Part shown: positions 1 through 10,516 of the stretch, piece after piece | Layout of the letters: each line of letters starts with the position of its first letter | How positions within the stretch are numbered: the stretch's first letter is position 1 | Source: Diogma glabrata | Taxonomy: Eukaryota; Arthropoda; Insecta; Diptera; Cylindrotomidae | Length of the DNA stretch: 64,000 nt | Assembly: GCA_963693315.1 (NCBI GenBank) | Contig: OY856186.1 | Span: 383,258,215 to 383,322,214, forward strand | Direction: 5' to 3' | Position numbers and translations under genes: made by a program | Notes under the pieces: model-generated | Seen by the model: only the letters and a program-made list of their open reading frames with translations | Database searches by the model: none | Told to the model about the DNA's origin: nothing

Positions 1-138
1 AATTGGCCAGGGAAACCAACCAACTTGACGAAGGAAGATTTGTGGTACCGCCCGAGAGCAGTAGCAGAGTTCATGAATCTGGACATGGAGCCGGAGGAGT
101 AGCACCGCACCGTCGCTACAACAACAACAACAATTTTT
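1..138 (+). mobile_element. 3' tail of non-LTR retrotransposon family 1 (cut by window edge)
   Basis: Frame 1 reads the C-terminal end of the same polyprotein seen at 8186-8803 (motifs LTKEDLWYRPRAVAEF and LDMEPEE) and stops at TAG 100-102. A short 3' UTR ends in a CAA repeat, as in the copies ending at 8837 and 45290. The Cys of the final Cys/His block is replaced by Trp (NWPGKP). The rest of the element lies outside the window, so truncation cannot be judged. A longer open frame here (3-209) is out of register and not real. Confidence 0.8.
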
Positions 139-589
139 TTTTTTTGTTAATTGAATCAATTTTTTTTTTCAAAACCTTCTGCCTTGATTCCTGTTGGACC
201 ATTTGGTAAATTAACCAAATATCACAATTTCCTTTTGTTTGAAAAACTATGTATTTCACTTTACTTTCTCTCACCTAAAAACAAAAGTAAATCTATTTTT
301 ATTTTATTGATTTTATTTTAATCCATTGAAAACAAAAGTATATATTTTTTTTTTATTAATTAGACATGTTTAGCACACTAAATATGAAATATTAATTATT
401 CAGACTCTTTGAATATCCGAAGATACCATGTCAACTATAAAGGAAGAAAATGAGGAAAATGAAAGAAATGAGGATATGGGGATAACTATACTAATTGTTT
501 TAAACGACGATGAACATTTTCTTTAAATGTATGAGGGCAAATTCATCGGGAAATACAGAGGAGGGCATTGAGTTCCACAATTTGGCCAC

Positions 590-2222
590 TCTTTGTCGAT
601 AATACTGCGCACACGATGGAAGGATATTTTGAATTTCCTTAGGAGAATTCGAAAAAGTTATATTTGTAGTAGATTGACAATTCAGTCACATTTATTCTGT
701 GCTGAAGTGAATCAAGCTGATCCGTTAGTTCGGTATTACCAATCAACCGTATTACTTTTCTCTGTACAGGGTCTAGACATTTTATTGTTGACTAACAAGC
801 AGCTCCCCAAGCATGACAGCAAAACTTGGACGAATAAAGGTAGAACTTAAAGATTAGCAAAATTTGATCGGGATTGAAATACTTTTTACATCGACTCAAG
901 AATCCCAATTTTTGCATTGCAGATTTAGCGAGGTTGAACACATGTTTATTCCATTTCAGGTTATTTTGAATATCCACTCCAAGTCTAATTTATTCAACCT
1001 CACGCAATTCCTCATGGTTTATCTTAATAGGGAGATTTTTATGTCGTTCTATTGGTGAAAGACGGCATAGTTTGGTTTTGATTGGATTAACTGAAACAAG
1101 TTTACGATCACCCCATTCCATTATACGATCAGGTCTTTGTTGATGGAATCAATTAGCAGCTCTCTATCAGCGGTGACTGCAGTATGAGATCGAAATTTAG
1201 GAGATGCATGTGATGCATGCAATGTGCTGTCATCAGCAAAACTATGGATTGGGTGCACTGTGGAAATAAGTAAATCATTAATGTATAGAAGAAACGGTGA
1301 GAGTGCGAAACCTTGGAGAACCCCAGCATTGGTTGTGAAAATATTGGATGTGATACCATCTAAATTAACATGAAATTGGCGACCTGTAAGAAAACTATGA
1401 CTCCTTGAGACAGTAAGATGATCTATGTCTTAAGATTTTAATTTAGCAATGCGATTTCTATGCCACACTTTATCAAATGCTTTATAAAAATCAAGTGAAA
1501 TACTGAATGTTTTACCATGGTTTTCCCGCGATTCGTCTATAATTGTTAGGGTCTATCTTGCTGCTTTTCTTTGATATGGGTTGAACGATGGCCAGCGTCC
1601 AAGAATCTGGAAATATTCGGGTTTTATAAGATAAATAGAAAATTCTTGTTAAAATTGGAGCTAGTTGCCTAGCAAAGTTTTTAAGAATGTGGGGTGGAAT
1701 ACCGTCGGGGCCAGCAGATTTGTTGATATTGATAGAAAGAAGCATTTTCCGTACAATATTGCGACGAAAAATAATTGGTGCCATTTTCGTTTCAACTGGG
1801 GAAGTGAGTGTAGGAGAATAGGGAGGTTCAACTATGTTTGAGTTTTCTTCGAAAATACGACCCAAAAGATCCGACTTCTGTTTCGAGTCGCTCACGGGAA
1901 TGTCATTCAGAACTAAGGTTGGAATAGAGGATCGAGTAAAATTGCTTTGGACTAATTTAACTGCCTGAAAGAAACTACGTGAGCCAGATGGGTGCTCGGC
2001 GAATTTCTTTGCTTTCTTCTGGATAAAGGCGTCTTTGTCCAAGCCTATTTTGTATTTACTAATATTTCTGGCTGTCTTGTAGGCACTATGGGTTTCAGGT
2101 GTTTTATTTGAGTTATACGTCTTAAATGTTTTGCGTTTATTCCTCACTGCCTCATAAACATCCCGCGTGAAGCAAGGCTCAGTTTTAAAAGTGATTAATC
2201 GATTTGAAATAAACTGCCGCAT
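590..2222 (-). pseudogene. Family 2 copy 1: reverse transcriptase and C-terminal region, broken
   Basis: The long frame 2222-1512 carries the RT N-terminal part: KSAGPDGIPPHILK (motif 0/1), FPDSWTLAIVQPISKK and NNYRRIA. Downstream, in another frame near 1340-1160, reads AGVLQGFALSPF (a damaged PQG block) and HSFADDSTLH (the FADD catalytic box). Minus strand 977-792 reads IQNNLKWNKHVF and LGFLSRCKKYF, matching the thumb/C-terminal region of this family. Frameshifts separate the parts. This is the polymerase that copies element RNA into DNA at the nicked target; here it is inactive. Confidence 0.75.
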
Positions 2223-2304
2223 TCCGTCTTTTATGATTTCAGAAATTCTTATTGCCGATGTGCTAGGATCTCATTCAACACAACAAATAGTTTTCCAATG
2301 TGTT

Positions 2305-3118
2305 TCATAATAAAAGTTTCTTAGTCCCGGAGTCAGTGCGTTTATAATTCCAAACGCGACGAGGATTTGCTTTAATTGGTTTCGGTAATGTAAATTGCAC
2401 TATTGCTGATATTAGTAAATGGTCCGATGATCCGAGGGGTTGCTCAACTTTTGTCTTCGTAGTATCTGGCTCGTTTGTCAAAAACAGATCCAGCAAATTA
2501 TTGTTATGATTAGTTTTATCTGGGATTCTAGTGGGGCACTCTATCATTTGTGTCAAACCGTGATAATCTGCGAGTATCAGTTCGGCTTGTCTTACTACGT
2601 CGTCAGTGCGCGATGAATACTTAAGCCATTCTTTATTATGAATATTACAGTCTCCAAGAATGGCCAGTCTTGATTTGGGATAGTCCATGGAAATTTTGTC
2701 TAGATTAGCCGATATTTGATCGAAAAATGGAAATCCTGGGGGGAATTTGGGGCTCTGTATAATCCTATTATAAACATAGTTTCATCAAGACCTGAGATCT
2801 TTAGTGCTAGAGAATTATGGTGTTTAGAGTCTAACTTGTAAGTCTTAATTCTCATACAGGAAAGTGAATTTCGAACAAATACACAGACACCATGCATGTT
2901 ATAAAAGGAATGTTCCAATTCGTAACTAGCTATCCGGTATTTATCGAGATCCAATTTCGATGCTCTGCCACTGACAATGTTTCGGTAAGAAACAATATGT
3001 CAGGTTTATTTTTTTCGATGTAGTGATGAACCTCGTTTAGATTCGAATTGAGACCTCTTATGTTGGCGAAGTCAATGCTAAGCTGTTGGTTCATTCTGCT
3101 GCCATTTTGTTGAGACAA
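2305..3118 (-). pseudogene. Family 2 copy 1: AP-type endonuclease domain, frameshifted
   Basis: Three overlapping minus-strand frames (3118-2930, 2954-2700, 2688-2305) give the endonuclease in order. An N-terminal FANIRGLNSNLNEVHHYI block is followed by DILFLTETL (the metal-binding Glu motif). Then come LYRAPNSP, a GDCNIHNKEWL block (family form GDFN, here Phe to Cys) and GSSDHLLIS (the catalytic Asp-His pair). The motif order and spacing are those of apurinic-like endonucleases that nick target DNA in non-LTR retrotransposition. At least two frame changes break the chain, so it is a relic. Confidence 0.75.
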
Positions 3119-5267
3119 AACTTACCCTTTGACATTACAGGTATACTGAAATTCGGCCGGGCCTAAATTTCAACACTACATAATACAAAAAAAACTGGGT
3201 ATCTCTTCCACAAAAATACGATAACCGGTTTCATGCAACAGTAGCACGATAAGGGAAAAGCAAAAAATGGGGACACAAAAGACACTAACCAAATTGAAGA
3301 GTACAGATAAAGGGTTAAATTCGAAATTCTTACTAACAACTAAAAAGAAATTTTACATTTCTTGTTACCAGGCATAATAAAACAAATTTATGCTTTAAAA
3401 TAATAAATTTATAACATCAAAGCAATAAAAGGTAAAATTTTACCTGCCTACCGCCTGGTAACAGTAAATACAAAATAGAAAATAATTTTTTAATCCAGAA
3501 CAATCTCACTAATTATATAATTGTACGCCTCCTATCTCCATTTCACTTTCACTAACACTAACACACACGCAGTGTATTTTATCTTATTTTACGTTTACTC
3601 TGTCTTTATAAAGACATACATGCAAAAATAAAATAAAATAAAATTAATTTTTTGATTTTGTATTTTTTTTTGTTTAATATTTAACTTTTTCCTTCTGACT
3701 CCGGATGATGAATTTACAACAAAGTACCGGTATCGTATGCTCTAGGAAGCAGAATTTAGGCTCTAGGTTTTATTTACTTACATGCAGGTCCAAGATTTTA
3801 TTTGTTTCTGCCCGAACAGAAAAATGAAACTTTATAATTTTTTTTTGTAAAAAGAAAACATGGTCGATAAAAAATCTTTTTCTTATTGACCAATATATCT
3901 TAAGTCATATCGAGTCAAGTCATATCATATTTTGTTTTATCTGTATGAATCCTTCTATTAGCGGAATATGTATTTATAATGTTTGTTATTGATTGGCTGC
4001 CACATACACCCCCTTATCGGTGATTTTACTATGTATCAATTATCACGTTAAAGTTGGGTTTACATATTGTGATGTAATGTCTAATAAAAATTTTCATGTT
4101 CTAATTTAAGTAAATAACATATTTTAAATGTGTGTAGTATCTAATTAATTAAGATGTTAAACTATTGTAAACTAAAACGCACTGGCTCACAAATTTTGAT
4201 CAGAGGTTCAGCAATATGATTTTGATCTTGTTTAGTATTGTTCGACAATGAAATCAGATTTAGAGTTGGAATCCAGATTCGTAGGAGTTGAAACATGTGT
4301 TGGGAAAGACTTTTGAGAGGAACTTTGTTGCAACGACTTACGTACAGTGCATACTACGAGGAAAAGATGTGAACAGATTTGATTTTTTACTCTGACTGTT
4401 TAACCAATGTAGTTTGCTTCTAATAAGAAATTGCACGGCAAGCGTAAGGTTGAGATATATTTAAAATGTTTTCAAAAGGCTGTAAACTATTGCTTCAGAC
4501 CACCTTGTATATCTGGCGGTCAGAGTTAAATAATATCGTTGCACTTTTAACGGAGGCATCGATTTGTCGTTCTCATAATATCTAAATGAATTTCAGAAAA
4601 TCGTTCTTACGATAAAGATTAATCAGATAAAGAAGTTCGAGTTTGTCGTGAAATCTTTGATTTCTGAATCTTTGAATCTTTTTGAATCTTTGACATTATA
4701 AACAGTTTCGAGTCATTTCCTGGACATAATTTTTTATTGCTAATTTAATAATTAATTTATTTGAAACAATGATTTCGAAATGAGAAATGTTGCGTATTTA
4801 CACGAAAACGTTTTAACAAAAGTGTTATGATATAAATGTTGTTTTCATGAGAGTCGATGAATTTGAAAGAACGGAAAACTAGAGGAAACTGTAAACGAAA
4901 TTTACACCACAATTGCAGAAGTCGTGTCACACGAGGAGACTTGACGATAGTCATGTCACTCAGCGTAAAAACTGATATTATTGAAGTTGATAAAAACCAA
5001 AACCCTCGATATATATTCATAGCCAGATTGAATAACACCATATGCAAAAAACAGTGAACCTTGCTATATGCAAAAAATGGACTAGCGTTTTTGGTTAAAT
5101 TGTTTAAATTTGTCTATATGGAATTTTATATTTCAAAACGCCGCTATGGTTCACTATATTTTCTGTGCTGAAAAAACAATCACACTGACAATATCGGGGG
5201 GTTTGTAAAAACGGTCACGACTAAAAATTCTAAAACGAAAAAAAATCAAAAACTGAAGAACTGAAGC
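3119..5267. other. AT-rich spacer without recognised gene
   Basis: No coding similarity recognised on either strand; the short open frames (for example 4757-5057) overlap each other in opposite directions and show no domain. About 5040-5170 resembles 27790-27960 (shared words around ATATGCAAAAAATGGA, TATATGGAATTTTATATTT and GGCGCTA/CGCCGCTA), so it is a diverged dispersed repeat. Otherwise nothing is visible. Confidence 0.5.
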
Positions 5268-5336
5268 TGTGAGTGGTACTGGGTACAAAGCGGTACTGAA
5301 AGCGTTGGTAGCTACAAAACTGCACGACTTCTCAAG

Positions 5337-6692
5337 ATGGACGGGTCTACGCCCCAGAAGTACTCGGAACTCAGTTCCGACCAACGACCATCACAACAAT
5401 TTCGACGAAAGGTACTACTCCGACACTCTGTTTTTTGGATAAAGAAGCAGTTGTCACTGCTTCAGATCCTCCTAGTCATGGCCGGCATTGAAAGAAATCC
5501 TGGACCAACTAAAATATGGCATTGTGCAATAAGCAAAAACATTATAAGGGCAAACACCACATCCGTCCAGTGTAATAGCTGTAAAGAATGGTGTCATCTC
5601 AAGAACTGCTCAGGCCTTGCAACACATAAGCAATGGACCAAAAACTACATAGCGCCATGTTGCAATGCATCAAGTCAATATATAAATACGAGCTTGCAAC
5701 AGAACACAATGCGAATGAGCACACATCCGGAAACCCCAGGTGATGTGATAATAATGCAGCTAAATTGTAACGGACTATTAAACAAAATCGATGATATTAT
5801 CAACTTTATGTGCAAAAACAATATTCTAGTCGCGGTTTTACAAGAAACCAAATTAAATGTTAGATCTAAGATTAGTGATAGTATCTGTGATTATAGAATT
5901 ATAAGACTGGATAGAGAAAAGGACAAAGGTGGTGGTCTTGCCTTTATCATACACAAAACCATTATCTACCGTACAACCACATTACCAGCAGTACCGGGAA
6001 CTGATAAACACCTAGAACAACTAGGCATTACAATAAAATCCGGAAATACGGAGATAAATTTAGTCAATATTTATATTCCACCAGTAAGCAGCTGTGATAT
6101 AGGTTATGAACCGTCCATAGGACATTTATTTTATATTAAAGACTGTCTAATTCTCGGCGACATAATTGCTCACCACGATCTATGGCACTCACACTTGAAC
6201 ACCGACTCAAGAGGTGAAAATATTGCTGATCAAATTGACGGCTCCAACTTTGGAGTCCTCAATGAACCACAACCAACAAGAGCAACTAATAACTCATACT
6301 CGTCTCCAGATGTTCCACTTGCCAGCATGTCGCTAATGCCAATCGCTGAATGGAGAACTGAAATCGCATTGGGATCAGACCGTGTGCCAATCATAATCAC
6401 CTTAAGCCGTTCCTTAAACGAAATGAAATCCGAGAAGAAGACATACATTAATTTTAACAAAGCAGACTGGGATAATTTTACCAATTTTACTGAATTGGAA
6501 TTCAGTAAGCAAATTTTACCAATTGACGCCCTGTCTGGGGAAAGAAAATTCAGAGAAATTTTTAACAAAGCTAGATCTCGCTTCATTCCAGCCAGCAGAA
6601 TACAAAATATTAAACCAAACTTCCCACAAGAAGCTTGTGTACTCTCTTCCCAAAGAGATGAAATCTGTAAGGCAGATCCAACCGATTCTTGA
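5337..6692 (+). CDS. 2A-like / PHD-like / AP endonuclease N-terminal part of family 1 polyprotein
   Basis: 451 residues. Residues about 25-50 are hydrophobic and lead into AGIERNPGP (residues 49-57), matching the 2A consensus except for Gly in place of the usual Asp. 2A motifs make the ribosome skip the Gly-Pro bond (here 56/57), which would release the first 56 residues. Residues 60-110 hold a Cys/His-rich region (WHCAIS, CNSCKEWCHLKNCSGL, PCC) like the PHD finger seen in related elements, with one expected Cys replaced. From about residue 137 comes the endonuclease: MQLNCNGLLNKIDD, LQETKL, GGGLAFI, ILGDIIAHHDLWHS and GSDRVPIII. The family forms are GDFN and GSDH; loss of the catalytic His predicts an inactive nuclease. 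The frame is open but ends at a stop where the polyprotein should continue into RT. Confidence 0.75.
   Translation: MDGSTPQKYSELSSDQRPSQQFRRKVLLRHSVFWIKKQLSLLQILLVMAGIERNPGPTKIWHCAISKNIIRANTTSVQCNSCKEWCHLKNCSGLATHKQWTKNYIAPCCNASSQYINTSLQQNTMRMSTHPETPGDVIIMQLNCNGLLNKIDDIINFMCKNNILVAVLQETKLNVRSKISDSICDYRIIRLDREKDKGGGLAFIIHKTIIYRTTTLPAVPGTDKHLEQLGITIKSGNTEINLVNIYIPPVSSCDIGYEPSIGHLFYIKDCLILGDIIAHHDLWHSHLNTDSRGENIADQIDGSNFGVLNEPQPTRATNNSYSSPDVPLASMSLMPIAEWRTEIALGSDRVPIIITLSRSLNEMKSEKKTYINFNKADWDNFTNFTELEFSKQILPIDALSGERKFREIFNKARSRFIPASRIQNIKPNFPQEACVLSSQRDEICKADPTDS
5475..5507 (+). other. 2A-like ribosome-skipping motif
   Basis: Codons encode LVMAGIERNPGP, ending with the invariant NPGP at 5496-5507. 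It lies directly upstream of the zinc-finger-like region, the position reported for 2A sequences in CR1/L2-type retrotransposons. The residue before the Ile-Glu pair is Gly rather than Asp, which may lower activity. The motif is seen; skipping activity is inferred. Confidence 0.65.
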
Positions 6693-6728
6693 ATTCCGGG
6701 CCTGAACAAGCAGATAAATAAACTAGTA

Positions 6729-7418
6729 ATGGAACACAAACGTAACAAATGGAAAGATTTAGTGAGTAAGTCAAACTTTGGCACAAATAAAAGTCTGTGG
6801 AAGGTGATTAAGGGTTTAACACATCCGCGTCAGTCGCATAACAACTTCATGATTTCCTTCGATGATATCCCAACCGAAAACCATAGACAATGCGCAACAA
6901 AATTCAACACGCAGTTTACAGAAAAGCAAAGTAAACATGAAAAAGAAACTAGGTCAGTATAAAGGCATATGCGCAAACTTAATACTGAAAATCTCGAGGA
7001 TATCACATTTTCCGAAGAAGATGTTGGAAACGCAATAAAGAAATCCAAACTATCTAAAGCTATTGGACCAGATGGCATCTCAGCCATTATGCTAAAACAC
7101 ATTGCACCCAAAGGATTGAACTTTCTCACTACCATACTCAACACATCTCTAAATACGCTCCAGATACCAAATATCTGGAAAACGGCTAGAATAAGTCCCA
7201 TTTTGAAACCTGGCAAGCCTGAAGAAAAGGGAGAATCCTATAGACTGATCTCTATCCTCTCATCGGTTGCAAAATTGATCGAAGCACTACTACTACCTCG
7301 GTTAACAGAATCTTGCAAATTGGCGTCACATCAGCATGGTTTTAGGAAAGCACACAATACAACCACCGCGCTTCATAGAATCCAAAACCAAATCACCGAT
7401 GGTCTAAACCAAAAATAA
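6729..7418 (+). pseudogene. Family 1: linker and N-terminal RT region, frame-broken
   Basis: Two consecutive frames, 6729-6962 and 6969-7418, continue the polyprotein. The first reads a linker with LWKVIKGLTHPRQ. The second reads LSKAIGPDGISAIMLK (RT motif 1), IWKTARISPILKPGKP (motif 2), YRLISILSSVAKLIEALLL and SHQHGFRKAHNTTTALH (motif 3). The expected Arg-Pro-Ile in YRPISL is altered (YRLISI). Breaks at about 6692, 6962 and 7418 separate it from its neighbours. Confidence 0.75.
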
Positions 7419-7472
7419 CCCTGTGCTAGAACAATTTTAGTTGCACTTGACCTGTCAAAAGCTTTCGACACA

Positions 7473-8072
7473 GTGTCACATGCTGCACTACTGAACGACA
7501 TATTCAACACCAATCTGCCAGGTCTATTAAAGCGCTGGTTGTGCAATTATCTAAGAGGCCGCCAAACATACGTTGAGTTCCGTAACTCTAGATCTAAGAT
7601 GAGAATGCTCAGACAAGGAGTTCCACAAGGTGGAGTTCTCTCGCCTTCATTATTCAACCTTTACTTAAGTAGTTTACCTGCACCACCGGAAGGAATAACT
7701 ATCACGTCATATGCAGACGACTGCACGGTGCTTGCAACAGGAGACAACCTGGAACAACTCACCAATGTCCTAAAAACCTACCTCAACACCTTGAATGAAT
7801 GGTTTAAAACCAATAAATTGAAATTGTCCACTGAAAAGTTCACTTCCATACTTTTCACCACATGGACGAAGGAGGTAAATACAACACTCAATATCTGCAT
7901 TGACAACATACTAATTCCTACTGTGAAAAATCCAAAACTGCTGGGGGTAACATTCGATCCACTACTTAAATTCAACGCTCATGCTCAACAAGTAAATACA
8001 AAACTTAAAAACAGGAATAACGCACTGAAAGCTCTAGCGGCAGTTCGTGGGGTAAGGATAAAAGCACAATAA
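7473..8072 (+). pseudogene. Family 1: RT palm and thumb
   Basis: 199 residues carrying the catalytic core. LRQGVPQGGVLSPSLFNLYL is the template/primer grip region and TSYADDCTVLATG the YADD active site. ILFTTWTKEVNTTLNICID and NPKLLGVTFDPLLKF follow as the thumb. The upstream Asp motif (LIVALDLSKAFDTVSH in relatives) is visible at about 7437-7480 in the preceding frame, so a frameshift splits the active site between frames. The catalytic residues themselves are intact. Confidence 0.8.
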
Positions 8073-8185
8073 TAACGGCATATAAAGCAATAGGAAGGCC
8101 TTTCATAAATTACGCTGCTCCCATATGGACACCCCAAGTCGCTGACGCCCACTGAAATAAGTTATAGATAACACAGAACGCAGCT

Positions 8186-8803
8186 TTGCGTACAGCAACC
8201 GGATGTCACCTGATGGCCCACCGAGATCACCTGCACGAGGAATGTAACATATTGCCGGTCCGTGAACACAACGAAATGCTTACCAAACAATATCTTTGGT
8301 CCTGTCATAGAGAGCAGCATCCCTGCAATGACACCTTATCCATGACAACACCACATAGAGACATAAGAAGGACGGCGAAATGCTTCCTACAAGATGTTAA
8401 AAACAATAAAGACATAAATAACATCGATGAGCCTACGTATAAGAGGGGGTTGAAAAAGATCTATACAAAAACCGTTGAAGACACAATAAAGAACTACGCC
8501 CCGAATCGAGTTCTTAATAGCAAACCATTACAAGTCGCTGCCGAAGAGGTAAAACTGCCACGCAGCACCAGAACCATCCTAGCGCAGTTAAGATCCGGTT
8601 GGTCACGCATCTTAAATAACTATATGAGTAGAATTGACCATGAAATTGTTGACAAGTGTCCCATATGTGAGGGCACGCCACATGATGCTAACCACCTTTT
8701 CATTTGTCCAGAGAAACCAACCGACCTGACGAAGGAAGATCTGTGGTACCGCTCAAGGGCAGTAGCAGAGTTCCTGAATCTGGACTTGGAGCCGGAAGAA
8801 TAG
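8186..8803 (+). pseudogene. Family 1: C-terminal domain with Cys/His knuckle
   Basis: 205 residues. RTATGCHLMAHRDHLHEE and LPVREHNEMLTKQYLW are conserved C-terminal blocks of this element type. The tail CPICEGTPHDANHLFICP is a C-x2-C...H-x4-C-like zinc knuckle probably used in RNA binding. It ends LDLEPEE, then TAG at 8801-8803. A frame change near 8072-8186 separates it from RT. The same tail is repeated in the copies at 1-102 and about 45060-45259. Confidence 0.75.
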
Positions 8804-9430
8804 CACCACCACGCGTCGCTACAACAACAACAACAACAAAACTGCACGCGCATATTCAAATGAGAATTCACAATTGAAGCGAAGCTGTTTACTGCGCTTC
8901 ACTGTGAACACTCTCATTTAAGTATACGTGTGTAGTTTTGTAGCTATAAACCCTTTCAGCACCGCTTTGCGCACAGCGCCGCTCACATTTTCCACTCTGT
9001 TCGTAGCCTTACCTTTTACGTCCTTCAATTTCACAAAATAATTATACATAAAATAATTCATTATTTATTTAAATAAGGATACAAAACAAGCACTCAAGCT
9101 CAGAAACGTGCCTCTCAAATAAAATACAATAATTTAAAACGCTTAAAACATCTCAAATTACAAAAAATTATAAATAATTATAAAAAAACGAACAACTATT
9201 AAAAAAAGATTGAATAAAACTAAAAATTGAATCAGAAAAATTATTAACGGCATTATCCTAGTTTATCCCCCCAAATAGATTTGCGTTTTTTTTTGTCAGA
9301 TAAATAGAAAGATTAGGTCCTCTGCATCCTAATTATGAAAAAAAAAATTTGCGGAAATGAGGGGGTCAAAAGTTATAAAGGATCAAACTTTCAATTTTAC
9401 CTTGGTCCCCCCTTTGGGTTTTTAGACTTT

Positions 9431-9874
9431 TGTTGTAAACCCATAACATCGAGGTCATTCTTCATTATTAGAATTGCTTATTTATCAAACACGCGCAATA
9501 AAGCAGGAAACTCTTGTTTCACTTAAAATTATTTAAAACTCTTGCTTCCCATAAATTTATTAAAAAACTCTTATTTCACATAAAATGTTTAAAAACTCTT
9601 GTTCCCATAAAATTATTAAAAAGCTCTTATTTCACATAAAATGTTTAAAAACTCTTGTTTCCCATAAAATTATAAAAAACAAAAGCAAAACTAAAAATGA
9701 TGAATTGACTTTTTAATTAAAACAAATAATTTTAATAAACAAAATTAGTTCTTTTAGTTTTAAATTGAAGCTCCGACCGGAGGGTAACAAAATTATTGTT
9801 ATAAATAAAATAAATAAAATTAAATCTATGTGTTGTGTTCAAAATTCATTTTCCTAGTCACGAGTATTTCTACA
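9431..9874 (+). repeat. 5' long terminal repeat
   Basis: Starts TGTTGTAAACCC and ends TTTCTACA (TG...CA). It contains six imperfect ~28-bp tandem units (9508-9680) built on AAAACTCTTGTTTCCCAT, and an AATAAA at 9497-9502. Promoter elements are not clear by eye. Confidence 0.95.
9508..9680 (+). repeat. Six ~28-bp tandem units inside the LTR
   Basis: Units alternate between CTCTTGTTTCCCATAAAATT-like and CTCTTATTTCACATAAAATG-like forms. The same array is in the 3' LTR at about 17233-17405. Arrays in this position can bind host regulators; that role is inference here. Confidence 0.8.
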
Positions 9875-9878
9875 AATT

Positions 9879-9899
9879 TGGTGACAGCGGTGGGATCCC
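9879..9899 (+). promoter_or_regulatory. Primer binding site, tRNA-Leu-like
   Basis: TGGTGACAGCGGTGGGAT starts four bases after the LTR and resembles the complement of a eukaryotic tRNA-Leu 3' end (TGGTG.CAG..GTGGGAT). Minus-strand DNA synthesis would start here. The four-base gap equals the length of the target duplication. Confidence 0.7.
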
Positions 9900-10370
9900 A
9901 ATAAACAAAACGGGTCCAAATACTGTGATTAGAAAAAAAATCGTAAAGTCCGGTCGTAAAAAAAAAGAAATTCATTAAATTTTTGAAAAATCAATAAAAA
10001 AAAATAAATAAAACTTTCAGTGCAATAACTTTCAGTGCATCAGTGATTTATAAAATATTAAAATTGCTGTAAAGATTTAGCTATAAAGATTTTTTTAAAA
10101 AAAAAATTTTTGTTTGCACACAAAATAAACAGAAAACACAACTAATACACGGTTTCAACCAATTCGATACCCAGCAACAACATTACACATCCATCATCTA
10201 CGGGAATAAAAGAATTAGTCAAGGAAAATTATATTATGTACAATTCAATCAAGATTCATCAGATTCAATCAAGATTCATCAAAAATAATTAAATTTTCTC
10301 CATCACTAACAACAACAATTTTTTTCAACAAATCTACATCAGGAAGATCCAAGAAGACATACAAACTGGC

Positions 10371-10380
10371 AGATGTAAGT
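10371..10380 (+). promoter_or_regulatory. Probable splice donor in the leader
   Basis: AGAT|GTAAGT (intron from 10375) is a strong donor at the end of the untranslated leader. Joined to the acceptor at 15233-15234 it would make a subgenomic env message. Joined to the acceptor at 10849-10850 it would remove the upstream reading frame and expose gag. Confidence 0.5.
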
Positions 10381-10516
10381 TTTATTTTAAATCTTTAATT
10401 TTTCTAAATTTAAAATTCTAAATTGCTCTAAAGTTTAAGTGTTTCTATAAAATAGACTAAATTAAAAATCAATTTTAGCTGTTTAAAGCATAACTTTTTG
10501 TTTTGGTAAATTATTA

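Larger units (their letters stand above)
405..3118 (-). mobile_element. CR1-like non-LTR retrotransposon, family 2, copy 1 (degenerate)
   Basis: On the minus strand the order is endonuclease (3118 to 2305), reverse transcriptase (2222 to about 1140) and C-terminal region (about 980 to 590). The 3' end near 405 carries the terminal sequence GGATATTCAAAGAG preceded by CATGGTATCTTC. The same tail ends the second copy at 47959, which fixes the family and the 3' boundary. The 5' end near 3118 is where coding similarity stops; no target duplication was found. Several frameshifts and stops make it non-functional. The single-polyprotein endonuclease/RT layout fits the CR1/Jockey group; the exact clade is inferred. 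Confidence 0.8.
5327..8837 (+). mobile_element. Near full-length non-LTR retrotransposon, family 1, with 2A-like N terminus
   Basis: The element is bracketed by an 11-bp direct repeat, AAAACTGCACG, at 5316-5326 and 8838-8848, and ends in a CAA repeat. One polyprotein, now broken, runs 5337 to 8803: a 2A-like peptide, a PHD-like finger, endonuclease, RT and a C-terminal Cys/His block. The first ATG lies only 10 nt from the inferred 5' end. Other copies of the family are at 1-138, 29200-29655 and 45041-45290. Domain order and 3' repeat tail fit the CR1/Jockey superfamily; the clade is not settled. Confidence 0.85.
5268..8988. mobile_element. Palindromic MITE-like element, split by the family 1 retrotransposon
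   Basis: Removing the insertion (5327-8837 plus one copy of its target duplication) leaves about 200 bp that fold back on themselves. The left arm is 5268-5326 plus 8849-8888; the right arm, read in reverse, is about 8988-8891. Both read GTGAG.GG..CTG, then CAAAGCGGT.CTGAAAG, TAGCTACAAAACT.CAC, AAATGAGA and a GTGAAGCG-like block at the tip. Similarity fades outside GTGAG/CTCAC and no target duplication for the MITE itself is evident. It carries no coding capacity. Confidence 0.65.

Noticed and set aside
3..209. 68-residue open frame at the left edge
   Set aside because: Out of register with the true family 1 C-terminal frame, which is frame 1 and ends at 102.
6230..6784. 184-residue minus-strand open frame
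   Set aside because: Antisense shadow of the family 1 endonuclease, whose plus-strand motifs are clear.
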